Shown piece by piece: positions 10,801 to 21,599 of a stretch of DNA of 64,000 bases. The position numbers were made by a program, and so were the translations under genes. The notes under the pieces are model-generated. The model saw nothing but the letters and a program-made list of their open reading frames with translations. It was not told the origin of the DNA and ran no database searches. Positions within the stretch are counted from its first letter, which is position 1, and every line of letters begins with the position of its first letter. Origin of the DNA: Piezodorus guildinii (Eukaryota > Arthropoda > Insecta > Hemiptera > Pentatomidae); assembly GCA_023052935.1 (NCBI GenBank), contig CM041297.1, positions 3,710,280 through 3,774,279 of the forward strand, read 5' to 3'.

Positions 10801-11626
10801 ATAAGGACATCTGTAAGTTATAACTATACGTTCGAGATGTTACAGCAACTTTTTCATCAAAATCAGCTAACCAGAAGGGCCAGTTTATGCCATGCGTTTT
10901 GCACCTTTTTGCGATTTTCTCAAAAACGGCTCTAACGATTTTGATTAAACTCGCTATGTCGATGTAAAATTGAACGGGCTTTAATATCGTGTAGGTTTCA
11001 TTCTGATTTAAATAATCTGACGGGGCTTAAATGCAGATATATCAAAATTCTTCTTAAGTACCTTGAATTTGGTAGATTCTAAAAAATTAACCATATCGCC
11101 TGATAAGCATTGCTAAAAAACAGGTAAAAATATAAGTTGGACGAATTCTATATCTAAGTAAACGAGAAAACTAGTGAATTATTTTTTTAATGCAACTTTT
11201 TGTTTTTGAACTTAAGAACAGTAATATATATGTATAATCTACCGTTGGAATGCTAAAGATTTTAGAAAAAATATTATCTTATACATACTATTGTAAAAGT
11301 GAGTGATGAAAAGCCAAAAAAAAACAACAACAACTGATTGTCATAAATAATAATATAATAAATTATTTAATAAAACACATGTTTCTATTAAAATCCAATG
11401 TAAATAATTCTTTAACAGTTTATTTTCGTCTATAAATTTATTTAAAAATTCTTCAATTGATATAAATAATGTAGGTAAGTGAAAGTCGTGTGATGCGCGC
11501 ATCAGATTTTTATCATCTGTTGTATCTAAACAGATCAGAAATAAGACCTGACACAGCAACCTTATTAAGCAATTATGTAAATCATATGAAATCGTTACCA
11601 AGGTCCATCAGCTGCTCAATAAAATA

Positions 11627-11836
11627 TTTTTTTGGCCAGGTTGGCTGAGTGGGTTAGCCTGCGTTGCCTAACTACTACAAATGACCAAAAGTTGTGAAAC
11701 CAACTAATTACGAGTTCGAATTTCGGTGTTGGAGGGATTTTATCCCCCGCCCTCACCCCTCGGCCCAAAATAACTCCTGTATAGCCTTCAAAGGAGAGGT
11801 ATGGGTGAACATAAAAAAAATATATAATAAAAATGT
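11627..11836 (+). repeat. SINE-3 (tRNA-derived)
   Basis: The tRNA-like head has box A (GGTTGGCTGAGTGGGTTAG) and box B (CGAGTTCGAATTTC), followed by a C-rich body and an A-rich tail. It is flanked by a perfect 11-bp direct repeat TCAATAAAATA (11616-11626 and 11837-11847). The acceptor ends do not pair, so this is a SINE and not a working tRNA gene. Confidence 0.8.
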
Positions 11837-12029
11837 TCAATAAAATAAAGGAATGCACATAAAAATAATAACAATAATGATATACTTCATTGGTTTTTAT
11901 ACTGCTATTAATAATAACTGCTATTATACTCGTGTTATATATATTTTATATATGCTTATATGTTTATTATATGCTGACTTATAATAAAGGTTGTGGAAAG
12001 ACTTGACCCAGCCGTAGTAATTCAAATGT

Positions 12030-12500
12030 TGATTTAAGTTAGTTGATCCCGAGGCCATCTTTTTTCTTCACTGGCAACGGAGGGTTATCAGGAATATGTG
12101 AGGTTGATAGGTTGCGGACTTGGGTGTTTATGTGGGTTGAGAGTTTGGAATTAAACGTGATATATCTGGTACGAGATAAGTCTTAAGGGGATATTAAGGT
12201 CGTTATGGATGATTGTATTTTTGACGAAGTAAGGAGCATTTAGGATTTTGCGAAGGATTGGATGCGGGAGGAATTAGATGGTTTAGTTGAGCACCAAAGC
12301 TCGATTCGATAAGTCCAAAGGGGTCTGATGATGGTAACATAAATGAGCTATTTGTAATAGAGTAGAAGTTTTGAACGTTCGTCAAGTAAGTGTTGCAGTA
12401 ATCGGTATCTAATAGCGATTTCTTGTCGTTTAAGTCTTGTATGAGGATTCCAAGTAAAGCATTTGTCAAGATGGAGTCCTAGGTATCGGATTTGTTCATT
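12030..12500 (-). pseudogene. LINE family J reverse-transcriptase tail, decayed
   Basis: Nucleotide homology over ~350 bp to the minus-strand LINE at 43.86-44.17 kb (shared runs such as GGCGTTTGTCAAGTAGAAGT versus GCATTTGTCAAGATGGAGTC). It codes in broken frames for the post-RT tail of Jockey-type ORF2. No catalytic residues present. Confidence 0.7.
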
Positions 12501-12527
12501 AATCATTTATTTATTGATCTTTGTTGG

Positions 12528-12740
12528 TTGATCAATTTAACGTCACTTTATGCTAATGTGGCTAATCGGACGATTCTACAGCGGAAGTCTTAAATTTTGT
12601 CTATCCAGGTTTAATTAGGATAAGGATTCTTTAAGATGGCCTGACAGGCTTTTGACCTACAATTTAGGTCCTCTCCTTAGGATTATAATACCAATTATTT
12701 TTACCCCATTTAAAATGGGCCATCTGCCGGTTTTGAAATT
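12528..12740 (-). repeat. SINE-1 fragment
   Basis: Minus-oriented SINE-1: the tail-proximal part (AACGTCACTTTATGCTAATG, GGCTAATCGGACGATTCTAC) and body are clear to about 12650. A diverged match to the region before the tRNA head continues to about 12740. Confidence 0.7.
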
Positions 12741-13151
12741 TATCTTCACTCTCTGCTCTTCATTCGAACATATTTCCACCTGAATCTCTCCCTAGCCAAC
12801 TATTGACATTCTTTCGTTTTTAAATACTGTTCTTGTCGAATTTCAATGAAGAGATTTCGTTAACCGAAATGTCTTTTTTTACTCAATTTCTTCTTACTAT
12901 CGATATAGAAGAGCGCTCAGTTATAACGAGCGATGGTTCCATTTTCGCCTGTTACTTTTAGCCTCTTAACGATGAAACTGCTTTTTTAATGGGAATCGAA
13001 ACGGAGAGATTTTTCGGAGGAAAGTTTTCTCACCTTTCCATTCAATAATTACAAAATCTATTTGCCACAATTCAAAAATTCATTTTGAAAGGAAATAGCA
13101 GATCATGTAAAGTATTGTAAAAATTGAGAAAATGCAATTTTCCGTAAAAAT
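12741..13151. other. Unassigned AT-rich stretch
   Basis: Nothing recognised on either strand. Confidence 0.4.
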
Positions 13152-13417
13152 GTTCTGGTGCGGACAACACACGACATTGAGTTACCTCTGCTGTTTAAAT
13201 CAATGTAAGAACTATTAAATAAACTTAAAGTTGAAAAAAGTTTTAAGTTAATTTAAATAAAAATCTGGTGCGGTCAACACACGACTTTCACACCTCCGTT
13301 TTAAAAACCGATTAAATGATTTTCAAATACAGTTATACAGAGATAAAAATTAGTGAAACCGTTTTAAGAATTAATTAAATTAAATTTTTACAGAAACATT
13401 AAAAAATCGATTATATT
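13152..13417 (+). repeat. Repeat X starts, tandem, left part of split copy
   Basis: A short X start (13152-13262) is followed by a second X start at 13264 (TCTGGTGCGGTCAACACACG). That copy is interrupted at 13417 by LINE-A and resumes at 16664. Confidence 0.75.
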
Positions 13418-13738
13418 TTTAGAATAGAATAGAATTTATTTGTTTAAGATTTACATTCTTGTACAAATTAATTCAAATTATAAATCTCTTCAATTGCCAA
13501 CATGAGTCTAGTTAATAATAAATGTCCATTTATTCGGCTCTTGAGAAAAACTTAAAAATAATAATTGTAAACTATTTAAATAATACATTTTATCATTTAA
13601 TTGATACATAATAGAAAAACGACACTGAAATAAAACATAAAAAAACAAACAAAAACAATTAACAACTTGAAAAACAAACTGAAAACATTCGCCGTACAAT
13701 GAAAAATAATAAACAGTTAACATTAGATAACTGGACAC

Positions 13739-14791
13739 TTAATTGGTGTGTGGGCCTTCACAGTTCAAGGTATCTAGGGTATTACATGCTGACTTAGTGA
13801 ACCAGAAAATGTTGTTCAGTTTTTCAATATTGTCTATTTGAAGAATTTTTTGGTCATCACTGGATCCTGATAAAAATGGTTGTAAATATCTTTCTCTGTC
13901 TCTTATGAGCTTTTCACAGTAGAGAAGGACATGAAACTGGCTGTTCAAGATAAACTGACCACAGAAAGTGCAGGTTTCTGGTGCTTTGAAGATGAACATT
14001 TTGGTTTTTCCAAAAAGTGTGGTACGTTCTGGGCTCGAAATTCTTAACTGGCTCAATGATCTTATTTTTTTGATGTTGGCTGTATATGTCAGATAGGTCT
14101 CTGGGCTGGAGATATTGAAGCTGGAGATAGTTCTATATATGGGGTTATGGTTAGAATTGAGAGATCGGTGGATGTCTATTGAAAGGTTATGATTGTTTAT
14201 CTTTTCCATTATTGCATCTCTGCACCTTAATAATCCATTCGGGCACAATACACTGAATTCTTCTTCACAGCCATATTGAGCAGCCATCGATCTAACTTGT
14301 GAGACCCAGTTAAATTTTATATCAGGGTTCCTTGCATGCAGCGAAATCAGTCTGTTGAAACAAAGTCTTGGCAGCCTCTCCTCCGGCATGATTGACAATC
14401 TGGACCAGTAGTTCACAGCTCTCTTCAGAACCCTGACGCTCAATGGGTTTCGGCCGGTTTCAAGACGAACTATGTAGTTGGCAGTACTCCTTGGCCATCT
14501 GAGTAGTTGCTTCAGGAACTTTAGTTGTACCACTTCAACAGCTTCTAGGTATCTTAAGCTCCATATTTCAGAAGCATACAGAAGGGTTGAGGCTACCATG
14601 GAAACGAAAAGAGCTATTTTTGTTTCCCATGAATCACTTCTACCCCTTCGCAAAACATCCAATACTCTTGCAGCTGCAACAGAGGACCTCTGAATAAAAT
14701 GCTTAGATGCTTTGCTAAATTTTCCTGAGGAAGTGAATGGTACTCCCAAATAGGTATAGTTCTTAGAGTATTCTATTTTTTCTTTATTCAA
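13739..14791 (-). CDS. LINE-A ORF2, C-terminal part after in-frame stop
   Basis: 350 codons in the same frame, directly following the TAA at 14792. KNYTYLGVPFTSSGKFSK is the usual post-RT 'YLG' block. LLYASEIWSL matches the 'YG.E.W' block of LINE thumb regions. Near the end is a zinc-finger-like CTFCGQFILNSQFHVLLYC (C-x2-C-x8-H-x4-C). The same finger plus tail is seen in the LINE at 51.6-52.5 kb, so the two families are related. Part of a dead element unless the stop is read through. Confidence 0.85.
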   Translation of the reverse strand: MNKEKIEYSKNYTYLGVPFTSSGKFSKASKHFIQRSSVAAARVLDVLRRGRSDSWETKIALFVSMVASTLLYASEIWSLRYLEAVEVVQLKFLKQLLRWPRSTANYIVRLETGRNPLSVRVLKRAVNYWSRLSIMPEERLPRLCFNRLISLHARNPDIKFNWVSQVRSMAAQYGCEEEFSVLCPNGLLRCRDAIMEKINNHNLSIDIHRSLNSNHNPIYRTISSFNISSPETYLTYTANIKKIRSLSQLRISSPERTTLFGKTKMFIFKAPETCTFCGQFILNSQFHVLLYCEKLIRDRERYLQPFLSGSSDDQKILQIDNIEKLNNIFWFTKSACNTLDTLNCEGPHTN

Positions 14792-16648
14792 TTAAAGGGG
14801 TTTAAGCTGCTTCAACCTAGGGGACTTATGGAATACAACAACCTTGGATTTGTTTACGTTAACGGTTAGAGAATTCTTTTCGCAGTACTGTTGTAATATC
14901 ATCAGTTTCTTTTGCGCTTCTTGCCAAGTATTACTGAGAAGAATAATGTCATCAGCAAACAAGAGCATGATTGCCTCATGAGTACTATCAATGCTAACTC
15001 CTGTAGCTTCATTATCTTGAAAGAATCGGACAATATCGGATATGAACATGATGAAGAGTGTTGGGCTAAGGCTTTCTCCCTGCAAAAGACCTGTCGATAT
15101 ATCAATGTTTTCCGAAAGCTTTCCATTTGTTGTTATTTGAGTTGAAGCATTGTCGTATAGCACCTTTATAATCCTTATGAGTTTCCCCCCGATTCCAAGT
15201 GAAAAAAGCTTTTCCCAAAGCAGGCTGTGGTTGATAGAGTCGAAGGCTTTCCTTAAATCTATGAATGCAGCAAATAAGTATCTGCCTTTAGTTGTGAAGT
15301 TAATGCTGACCAGTGACATTAAAGGGAAGATGTGATCTGAGCAGCCTCTACCACTTCGAAACCCCGCTTGTTCCTCAGGTATGAGGTTTTCAGATTCTGC
15401 CCATAGTAAGATCCTTCTTGCTAGAATACTGGTAAATAACTTCACCATTGTATTTAAAAGTGATATCCCTCTGTAATTATCTGGGTCTTTCCTGTCCCCT
15501 TTCTTAAATAGCAAATAAAGTTTGGATTTTGACCATTGCAGAGGGAGTTTCTCATGATCCATCACTGTATTAAAGAGGTTGAGGAGATAGTGCTCCCATT
15601 CTGGGGTAAGGCTTTTAAAGGTTTCGTAGATAATATTGTCGAAACCAGGGGCTTTGTGGTTCTTTGATTGTTGGATGCAAAATTGTAATTCCTCTAAAGC
15701 GATGTTACCCTCCAGATAAGGATGGATGACTGAAAAAAAATGAGTTTCGTGGATGGTTTTTTGGCCATAGTGTGATATATAAAATCTGCTCCATTCTTCT
15801 ATTTCTATTTCGTTTGATTGTCTTTTATATGGTTTTAGAGAATTTACAGTAGTCCAGAACTGTTTGCTATTTTTAACTTCCCTGAGATTATTTAGAGTGA
15901 GTAACCGGAATCCAATTTTCTTGTGTCTAATTAATTTCCTGTATAGATTCCTGAAATTAATATATTCTTGTACTTTATCATCAGAAAAGTTGAATTTGGT
16001 CATAGCCCTGTATTTTTTTCTTAGCTCTCTCTTCGATTTTCTGCATTCTTGGTCAAACCATGGTTGCTTGTCCTTATGATTCTTCGGTATCTTTTTGGAA
16101 AACATTTGCCCAGTTTCAGTCATGCTATCCTTCATACAAGTGACAAAGTTTTCATACAGTAGGTTTACCTCTTTTGAGTTGAAGTATATTTTGTTAGAGT
16201 TCAATAAACATTTTTTAAACTCATTTGCCTTAGCTTCTTCCCATTTCATACAGATTTTATAATTATTTGGCGTCTCGTCTTTTAATTCTTGAGAAGGACC
16301 CACGGGAGAATATATAGAGGGTAAGTGTAAAGAAGTACTGCAAGCCAGGTGGTCAATGGAATCAGAAACAAGCATTATATTCAAATCTCCAAATATATCT
16401 AGAGAGTTATGATTTATCCAGACAAGGTCTATGATAGTTCTTCCCAGGCTCGACATGAAGGTATATTTCCCAGGTCTGTCTGAAAGAGAGCGACCATTGC
16501 ACAAAATAAGACCTGAAGATTCCATAGCTTCCACCAACAATTTGCCTCGCCTGTTTATGCTCGAGTGGAGAGTCATCCTTTCAGAGTAAAGATTTGAACC
16601 CTGTAAAACTTCCTCCTCTAGGTCATTTAAATTCCCTACATGGCTGTT
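14792..16648 (-). CDS. LINE-A ORF2, endonuclease C-part plus reverse transcriptase
   Basis: Copies LINE RNA into DNA at a nicked target. The frame is open from the truncation point at 16648 (SHVGNLNDLEEE, matching the end of the endonuclease GDFN-HVG block) through the first Met at 16576. DRPGKYTFMSSLGRTIIDLV is the endonuclease end. RT blocks follow: KGDRKDPDNYRGISLLN, FIDLRKAFDSINH (first catalytic Asp, about residue 440 from the Met), GLLQGESLSPTLF, and LLFADDIILL (catalytic DD, about residue 540). It ends at an in-frame TAA (14794-14792) after LKQLKPL. The same frame continues immediately downstream, so this stop is a single lesion in one long ORF. Confidence 0.9.
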   Translation of the reverse strand, partial: NSHVGNLNDLEEEVLQGSNLYSERMTLHSSINRRGKLLVEAMESSGLILCNGRSLSDRPGKYTFMSSLGRTIIDLVWINHNSLDIFGDLNIMLVSDSIDHLACSTSLHLPSIYSPVGPSQELKDETPNNYKICMKWEEAKANEFKKCLLNSNKIYFNSKEVNLLYENFVTCMKDSMTETGQMFSKKIPKNHKDKQPWFDQECRKSKRELRKKYRAMTKFNFSDDKVQEYINFRNLYRKLIRHKKIGFRLLTLNNLREVKNSKQFWTTVNSLKPYKRQSNEIEIEEWSRFYISHYGQKTIHETHFFSVIHPYLEGNIALEELQFCIQQSKNHKAPGFDNIIYETFKSLTPEWEHYLLNLFNTVMDHEKLPLQWSKSKLYLLFKKGDRKDPDNYRGISLLNTMVKLFTSILARRILLWAESENLIPEEQAGFRSGRGCSDHIFPLMSLVSINFTTKGRYLFAAFIDLRKAFDSINHSLLWEKLFSLGIGGKLIRIIKVLYDNASTQITTNGKLSENIDISTGLLQGESLSPTLFIMFISDIVRFFQDNEATGVSIDSTHEAIMLLFADDIILLSNTWQEAQKKLMILQQYCEKNSLTVNVNKSKVVVFHKSPRLKQLKPL

Positions 16649-16663
16649 AAAATCGATTATATT

Positions 16664-17372
16664 ATTATCTTAAATAATCAGTTAGTTTTATCGGCTTTTC
16701 ATTACTGTTTATTAACTTTTACAAGCTTGTGTATAAGATAATATCTTTTTCTAAAATATTTAGCTTTCTAACGGTACATTATACATGTATATTACTCTTC
16801 TTATGTTCAAAAACAAAAACTTTGCATTACAAAAATATTTTTTCAGTTGTCTCCTTTAGTTGGGTATCAAATTTGTTAAACTTATGTATTTACTTCTTTT
16901 TAATCAGTGGTCCCATAATAATATGGTTATTTTTATAGAACCTACAAAATTGAAGGTACTTTAGAAGAAGAAAAGTTAAAATATCGGCATTTAAGCCCTG
17001 TCAGACCATTTCAATCAGAATCAAACTTACATGATATTAAAGCCCATTAAATTTTACATCGATATAGCGAATTTAATCAAAATCGTCAGAGCCGTTTTTG
17101 AGAAAATCGTATAAAGATGCAAAATCTATGGAATAAAGTGGCCCTTCTGGTTAGCCGATTTTGATGAAAAATTTGCTGTAACATCTCGGTCGTGTAAGTT
17201 GTCTTAAATATGGAATTTCAGTTTCGTAGGAATTATGGTTTTTTCGCTAGACTTACCAAACAGAGACCTTTTTGCGGGACTTGGTCATTTGGACTCAGAG
17301 GACCCTAAAACGTGTATTTCCGCTGAAAACTTGATCTCGAAAATTTTCGCGATTGCAATACTTTCCCTTACT
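16664..17372 (+). repeat. Repeat X, right part of copy split by LINE-A
   Basis: Resumes exactly at the target duplication (ATTATTATCTTAAATAATCA) and runs to the end motif (TTTCCCTTACTATATAT) at 17372. Confidence 0.85.
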
Positions 17373-17999
17373 ATATATTTTAAAAAATAAAAAAAACAAC
17401 AAACAAATACAAATTTCCATTTTCGAAAAATTTAAATTTTTATATTGAAATTTGAATGGGTATTTTAGGTGGGTGTCTACACAATTTATTTTTTACTTTC
17501 TTAATTTAAGGCTTTGACTTTTTAACTTGTGAAATGTCCTCGTCTTTTCTAATGAAAATCATGGATAGCAGCAAAACAATTTTCACTTATGGCCTAGTAC
17601 CTGCTAATACAAAATGACTAAACATTTAAGACCCAGCTTTAATAACCACGATTAGGCAGACTTTTAGAGCGATTTTACATACCAATATCGTGCATTACTA
17701 GTACCTGTACCAAAGGTTAGATAATGGATTTACGAAATGGTATAATGAAAATACCGAATAAAGTCCATGATATTAGCCGAGAGCTGTAAAGATAATGAAC
17801 TAACTGACACAGTGAGAGGGGTGACCTCATACCTCGGTCCACTGTGGCTAATTGTAATGGATGTGTTAGATTTTAACCCCAACCTTATTCCATTGTCCTT
17901 CGTCTGACTAAGCTATTAAGGAATCAATATCGAATAGACAATACTCAACCAAGAAAAAAGAGTAATGGAATACTCCAAAATCGAAGGTTAAGTTGGGGT
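17373..17999. other. Unassigned stretch
   Basis: AT-rich, no gene recognised. A short inverted pair (CATTGTCCTTCGTCTGACTA area) was not resolved into an element. Confidence 0.35.
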
Positions 18000-18060
18000 C
18001 ACCTGAAGTGTAGTGGTTAGCGTAACTGCCTTATATAAGCTCACGGGTTCAAATTAATCG
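18000..18060 (+). repeat. SINE-1 tRNA-like head
   Basis: GTCACCTGAAGTGTAGTGGT then CACGGGTTCAAAT match box A and box B of SINE-1. The body is missing. Confidence 0.6.
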
Positions 18061-18071
18061 ATTACCACCAA

Positions 18072-18224
18072 ATGTTGTCTCGTTCATTCATCACCGGTCA
18101 AGCCAAAGCTCCCAAGATCAAACAGCACAATCCTCCCATCGACGCTTCGGCCTACCTCTCGGACGCCTACTACTCTGTTCAGCGCATATCAGCTTCTTCG
18201 AAATTCTCTCATCACCGAGGCTAA
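18072..18224 (+). CDS. Short ORF, unknown (50 codons)
   Basis: ATG at 18072, then a frame rich in C-ending codons (FITGQAKAPKIKQHNPPIDA, YLSDAYYSVQRI) to a TAA at 18222-18224. The composition is unlike the AT-rich surroundings and looks like decayed coding sequence. A second frame stays open just downstream (HISFFEILSSPRLTTLHAHF), which may mean a frameshift. I recognise no family. It may be a transposon gene relic or an orphan exon. Confidence 0.3.
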   Translation: MLSRSFITGQAKAPKIKQHNPPIDASAYLSDAYYSVQRISASSKFSHHRG

Positions 18225-18479
18225 CAACATTACACGCCCATTTCAGTCTAATCGATGTCATCAAATCAATTACTCAACATGGTACTTGTAATTTCAAAAG
18301 TTTCTTTATTGAGTAATATTACAATCTGTCCAATTTAGGACATTTTTAATAGTGATAAATTACAACATTCATACTACATTCACACGATATATATAAAACA
18401 ATAAATTTATATAATAATAATAATACAATATACCTATATACAAAACAAAATCAATAAAATATATACAAAAGTCCAACAT

Positions 18480-18885
18480 GGTACTATCCCCGCAATTCAT
18501 ACGTATACAACCGCCAGGAGGATGAAGTTTTAAAAATTCTAACCTTTAAGAGTCTTGATAAAAACCGAGAATTTCGCATCTGAAGAGTAACGTCTTCAAC
18601 CACGACTTTATTTCCTCCTGAATTTAGTTTTTTCTAGTTATCATGGAACCTGAAATATTTAAATTTCAAACGTTTGTCCTGAAATATCAATAATACCAAG
18701 TACATCACTGTTTCTACAACTAATCTTAAAATATTCATGTCCTATCTCTTTACCGGTTTTCATTCAATTGTATATTTTCCACGTCTTCGCCAACTAAGAA
18801 ATCATCGGCGTACCCAAGATCCGGAATTTTGCCACCAAGATTTGAACATTTATCGCTACGCGGCATCTTTTCTATGTGTTTTTTT
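18480..18885 (-). pseudogene. RTE-like LINE fragment, heavily decayed
   Basis: The minus strand reads KIPDLGYADDFLVGEDVENI (reverse-transcriptase catalytic YADD block), then broken frames with INISGSMIT-like and IQEEIKSWLK-like blocks. The same segment is carried by the Helitron at 29.4-30.4 kb (KIPVLGNADDLVLLGEDTET). Confidence 0.7.
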
Positions 18886-19055
18886 TTTTAAGGAAGGAAA
18901 AAATCCTTGGTTATTTCGTCTTTCGGAGAGAACGCAAAATGAGGTGCGGAGTGAATTACTCGTTAAAGATCCCTATCCTAATTAAACCTGGATAGGCAAA
19001 ATCTAGGACTCCCATTGTAGCATCGTCCGATTAGCCATAGTAGCATATAGGCCGC
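18886..19055 (+). repeat. SINE-1 fragment
   Basis: Plus-oriented body and tail-proximal part (CTCGTTAAAGATCCCTATCC, AACCTGGATAGGCAAAATCT, GTAGCATCGTCCGATTAGCC). Confidence 0.75.
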
Positions 19056-19334
19056 GCTAGACGACGAGAGTTGGGGAAGTATAATATAAAAATGTGTGAA
19101 GGTGACAGTGAATTATCATACACTCTCACCTACTTTCAACGTATTACTATAAATATACAAGTACCGTATTTTCAGTTCAAAAATATCATTCATTTATTTT
19201 TTTTCATTATAAATATTTTTTATTTTCTTTAAATGGTATTTCTAAATATAAAAAACGTTTTTCCAATGTTAATGTTTAAATTACAATTGTTTGTTTTGAT
19301 ATAACTTTATCATTCAGTTTTATTATATATATTT
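19056..19334. other. Unassigned AT-rich spacer between inverted SINE-1 copies
   Basis: No gene. It lies between a plus and a minus SINE-1 copy, so the region can fold back on itself. Confidence 0.4.
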
Positions 19335-19640
19335 TTTTATTGTTTGTTTATTTATTTAAAGTTATATTATGCTACTGTGGCTAATCGGACGATGCTACAG
19401 TGGGAGCACTAAATTTTGCCAATCCAGGTATAATTAGGATAGAGATCTTAAACGCGTACCGAGTACCGAGTACGAGTAGCCTTGGGACCACCTTTTTACG
19501 TCGTCTCCAAAGGGCGGCATAACTAAGGATGTTTTACTCCTATTAAAAAATCTTAGGACCATCTGCGGGTTTTAAGCCATTATCTTTGGCATAAAAGGCT
19601 GTTATGCAAGCCAATATGCTACAGGTTATCCCTACATATT
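19335..19640 (-). repeat. SINE-1, nearly full length
   Basis: Minus-oriented, from the TTATTTATTTAAAGTTATAT tail through GGCTAATCGGACGATGCTAC and the body to the tRNA-like head (GCCAATATGCTACAGGTTAT). Confidence 0.8.
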
Positions 19641-19748
19641 TTCTTAAAAATGTAATAAAAATTTATTTTTTAATATAATATTTAATGATATAGGATTTGT
19701 TTTTAATGTAATATTTCTTGTTATTATCCTAATTTATTAAAAAATAAA

Positions 19749-20236
19749 ATCTGGTGCGGGCAAAACACGACTTTCACATACCTCCATTTTTAAAATCAAT
19801 GAAAGGATTTTCTAATACAGTTAGAGATTAAAATACGTGAAACCATTAAAGAAATAATTAAATTGAATTTATATAGAAACATGTGTTTTATTAAAAAATC
19901 TATTATATTATTATCTAAAATAATCAGATTTATCGGCTTTTCATCACTCTTTTTTAACTTAAACAAGTTTGTTCATTAGATAATATTTATTCTATAAGCT
20001 TTAGCTTTCCAACGGTATATTATACCTGTATATTACTGTTCCTATGTTCAAAATAAAAAAAAATGCATTAAAAAAATATGTTTTCAGTTTTCTCCTTTAG
20101 TTAGATATTGAATTCGTTCAACTTGTATATTTATGTGTTTTTCATCGGTGGCAACAAGATAATAAGGTACTTTACAGGAAAAAAATGTAAAATATCGGCA
20201 TTTAATTTTCACGATCTATAGTAAGTGAAAGTAATA
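19749..20236 (+). repeat. Repeat X, internally deleted
   Basis: Start motif TCTGGTGCGGGCAAAACACG at 19749. The 3' half is deleted, and the end motif (CTATAGTAAGTGAAAGTA) closes at about 20232. Confidence 0.8.
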
Positions 20237-20764
20237 ATGCATTCGACAACTCCTAATACTTTCATTAACTATCACATGCACTCAGTTTCGCGAATTTTCA
20301 CCTACCTATTCTCTTTAAAGTGATCTTAAACGAATAAACAAACAAACGATCTATAATATTATACACAATGTTATCTTAGCAAATTATATTGACATAATAT
20401 TACTTTCATATCAATGCGTCCTTGTCAGAGAGTGAGTAATAATTGAAAGAGGCGTCCAGTCCCCTGCCTGAAGGATGGTTAAAGGCAGCGATTACAGAAC
20501 CCTAAAACCGCCGACAGAGAACGACCGCTCGTATTTAGCCTCGGAGCGGATGGACAAAGAGAAAAAGAAGCGGTCCCGAGATCTATTAGGGACCTCTTCC
20601 CGGAACACGGAGGCCACCTACAATGTTCTCTTTCTGCCTTCTCGATTGCTTTAGTATCTAATTAGCTCCTTCTGCGGGCTGTGTGTATCTCATCCTATTT
20701 TCTTAAATACTAACACACTTATATACACAATCACAGACAGGCACACACACACACCCATATTTAT
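20237..20764. other. Unassigned stretch with GC-rich patch
   Basis: AT-rich except for about 20455-20690, which is clearly richer in GC. Six-frame reading by eye finds no long frame and no domain. Origin unknown. Confidence 0.35.
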
Positions 20765-21580
20765 ATATATATGTAATAATAAGTTAGGTACAATAATATG
20801 ATGACAGTAATACAATATGGAAACAAACATAAAGATTAAAATGCTAATAAGATGACAGTAATGAAATATAGAAGAAAAGATAAAATTAAGATGATAATAT
20901 TGGAGTGCGGATATTTGAAGACTGTAAAGAGAAATTAAGTTAGTTTAATGTCTTATTACTTAAAAAATATCGTTCTCACTATTTCTCGTTTCTAATATTT
21001 ATGTTCCTTTTATATACTACCGTTAGGGGAGCGGCGTGGTCTAGTGGATAGAGCACTAGTCTGCTGTGCTCCGGGTCCTGGGTTCGAATCCCGGCTATGG
21101 CAGAATATTATTTATTCTGTTAATTCAGTCGGAGGGCGACCCTAGGGTATAGAGACCCTCCTGGGGCAGACCCAGCCTCTATAAAGTGGGTACCCAAATT
21201 AATTGGGGAAAAACCTGGCGGCTGAGCGTGATTAAGGTCTAATCACCTCATTGCACTGTCGTTGGCCTAGAAACAGTACGAATCTCTATATGTACTGAGC
21301 CCAAGACCCTTCATGGGTTGTAGTGGTACAGGTTTTTTTTTTTTTTTTTTTTATACTACCGTCAAATATTACTGCAAATTTGTTCATATTTAAAAGTTTA
21401 ATTTCTCACATATTGTTCTTCTATTAACTTTCAATTATTTGCTTAGCTTCTATATTTTATGTCTGCTTCCATACTTTATTACTGTCATCTTATTATCATT
21501 TTAATATAATTTTATCTTTTTTTCCATATTGTATTACTATTATCATATTATTGTATCCAACTTATTATCAATTTTATAAT
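20765..21580. repeat. Foldback element interrupted by SINE-2
   Basis: About 110 bp at 20770-20880 (GTACAATAATATGATGACAG, ATAAGATGACAGTAATGAAA) recurs inverted at 21465-21575 (complement TACAATAATATGATAATAGT). This makes long imperfect arms around an AT-rich centre. No ORF. A SINE-2 sits in the centre with its own target duplication. Confidence 0.7.
21024..21351 (+). repeat. SINE-2 (tRNA-derived), with target duplication
   Basis: tRNA-like head with box A (GTGGTCTAGTGGATAGAGCA) and a perfect box B (GGTTCGAATCC). A 200-bp body follows and a T-rich 3' tail (about 19 T). It is flanked by the 11-bp direct repeat TATACTACCGT (21013-21023 and 21352-21362). The body is shared with the minus copy at 26.6-26.9 kb. 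The head's acceptor ends do not pair, so it is not a tRNA gene. Confidence 0.88.
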
Positions 21581-21599
21581 TACATGGGTTGTTATCTAG

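Larger units (their letters stand above)
9472..11512 (-). repeat. Repeat X, minus copy split by a minisatellite insertion
   Basis: The end half (GGGAAAGTATTGCGATCGTG...) is at 9477-9655 and the rest resumes at about 10808 (TACGTTCGAGATGTTACAG) and runs to the start motif (GGTAAGTGAAAGTCGTGTG...) at about 11512. The intervening 1.15 kb is not part of X and holds the 48-bp minisatellite and flanking sequence of unknown origin. Confidence 0.75.
13418..16648 (-). mobile_element. LINE-A, 5'-truncated, with 15-bp target duplication
   Basis: A 3.2-kb non-LTR retrotransposon inserted in repeat X. The direct repeat AAAATCGATTATATT lies at 13403-13417 and 16649-16663. Its minus-strand 3' end carries an ATTCT-type short tandem tail (13419-13437). 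It is truncated inside the endonuclease domain. Downstream of ORF2 is a ~320-bp 3' UTR. Confidence 0.9.

Noticed and set aside
21030..21105. tRNA gene
   Set aside because: Boxes A and B are excellent, but acceptor ends do not pair and the sequence continues into a SINE body with target duplications.
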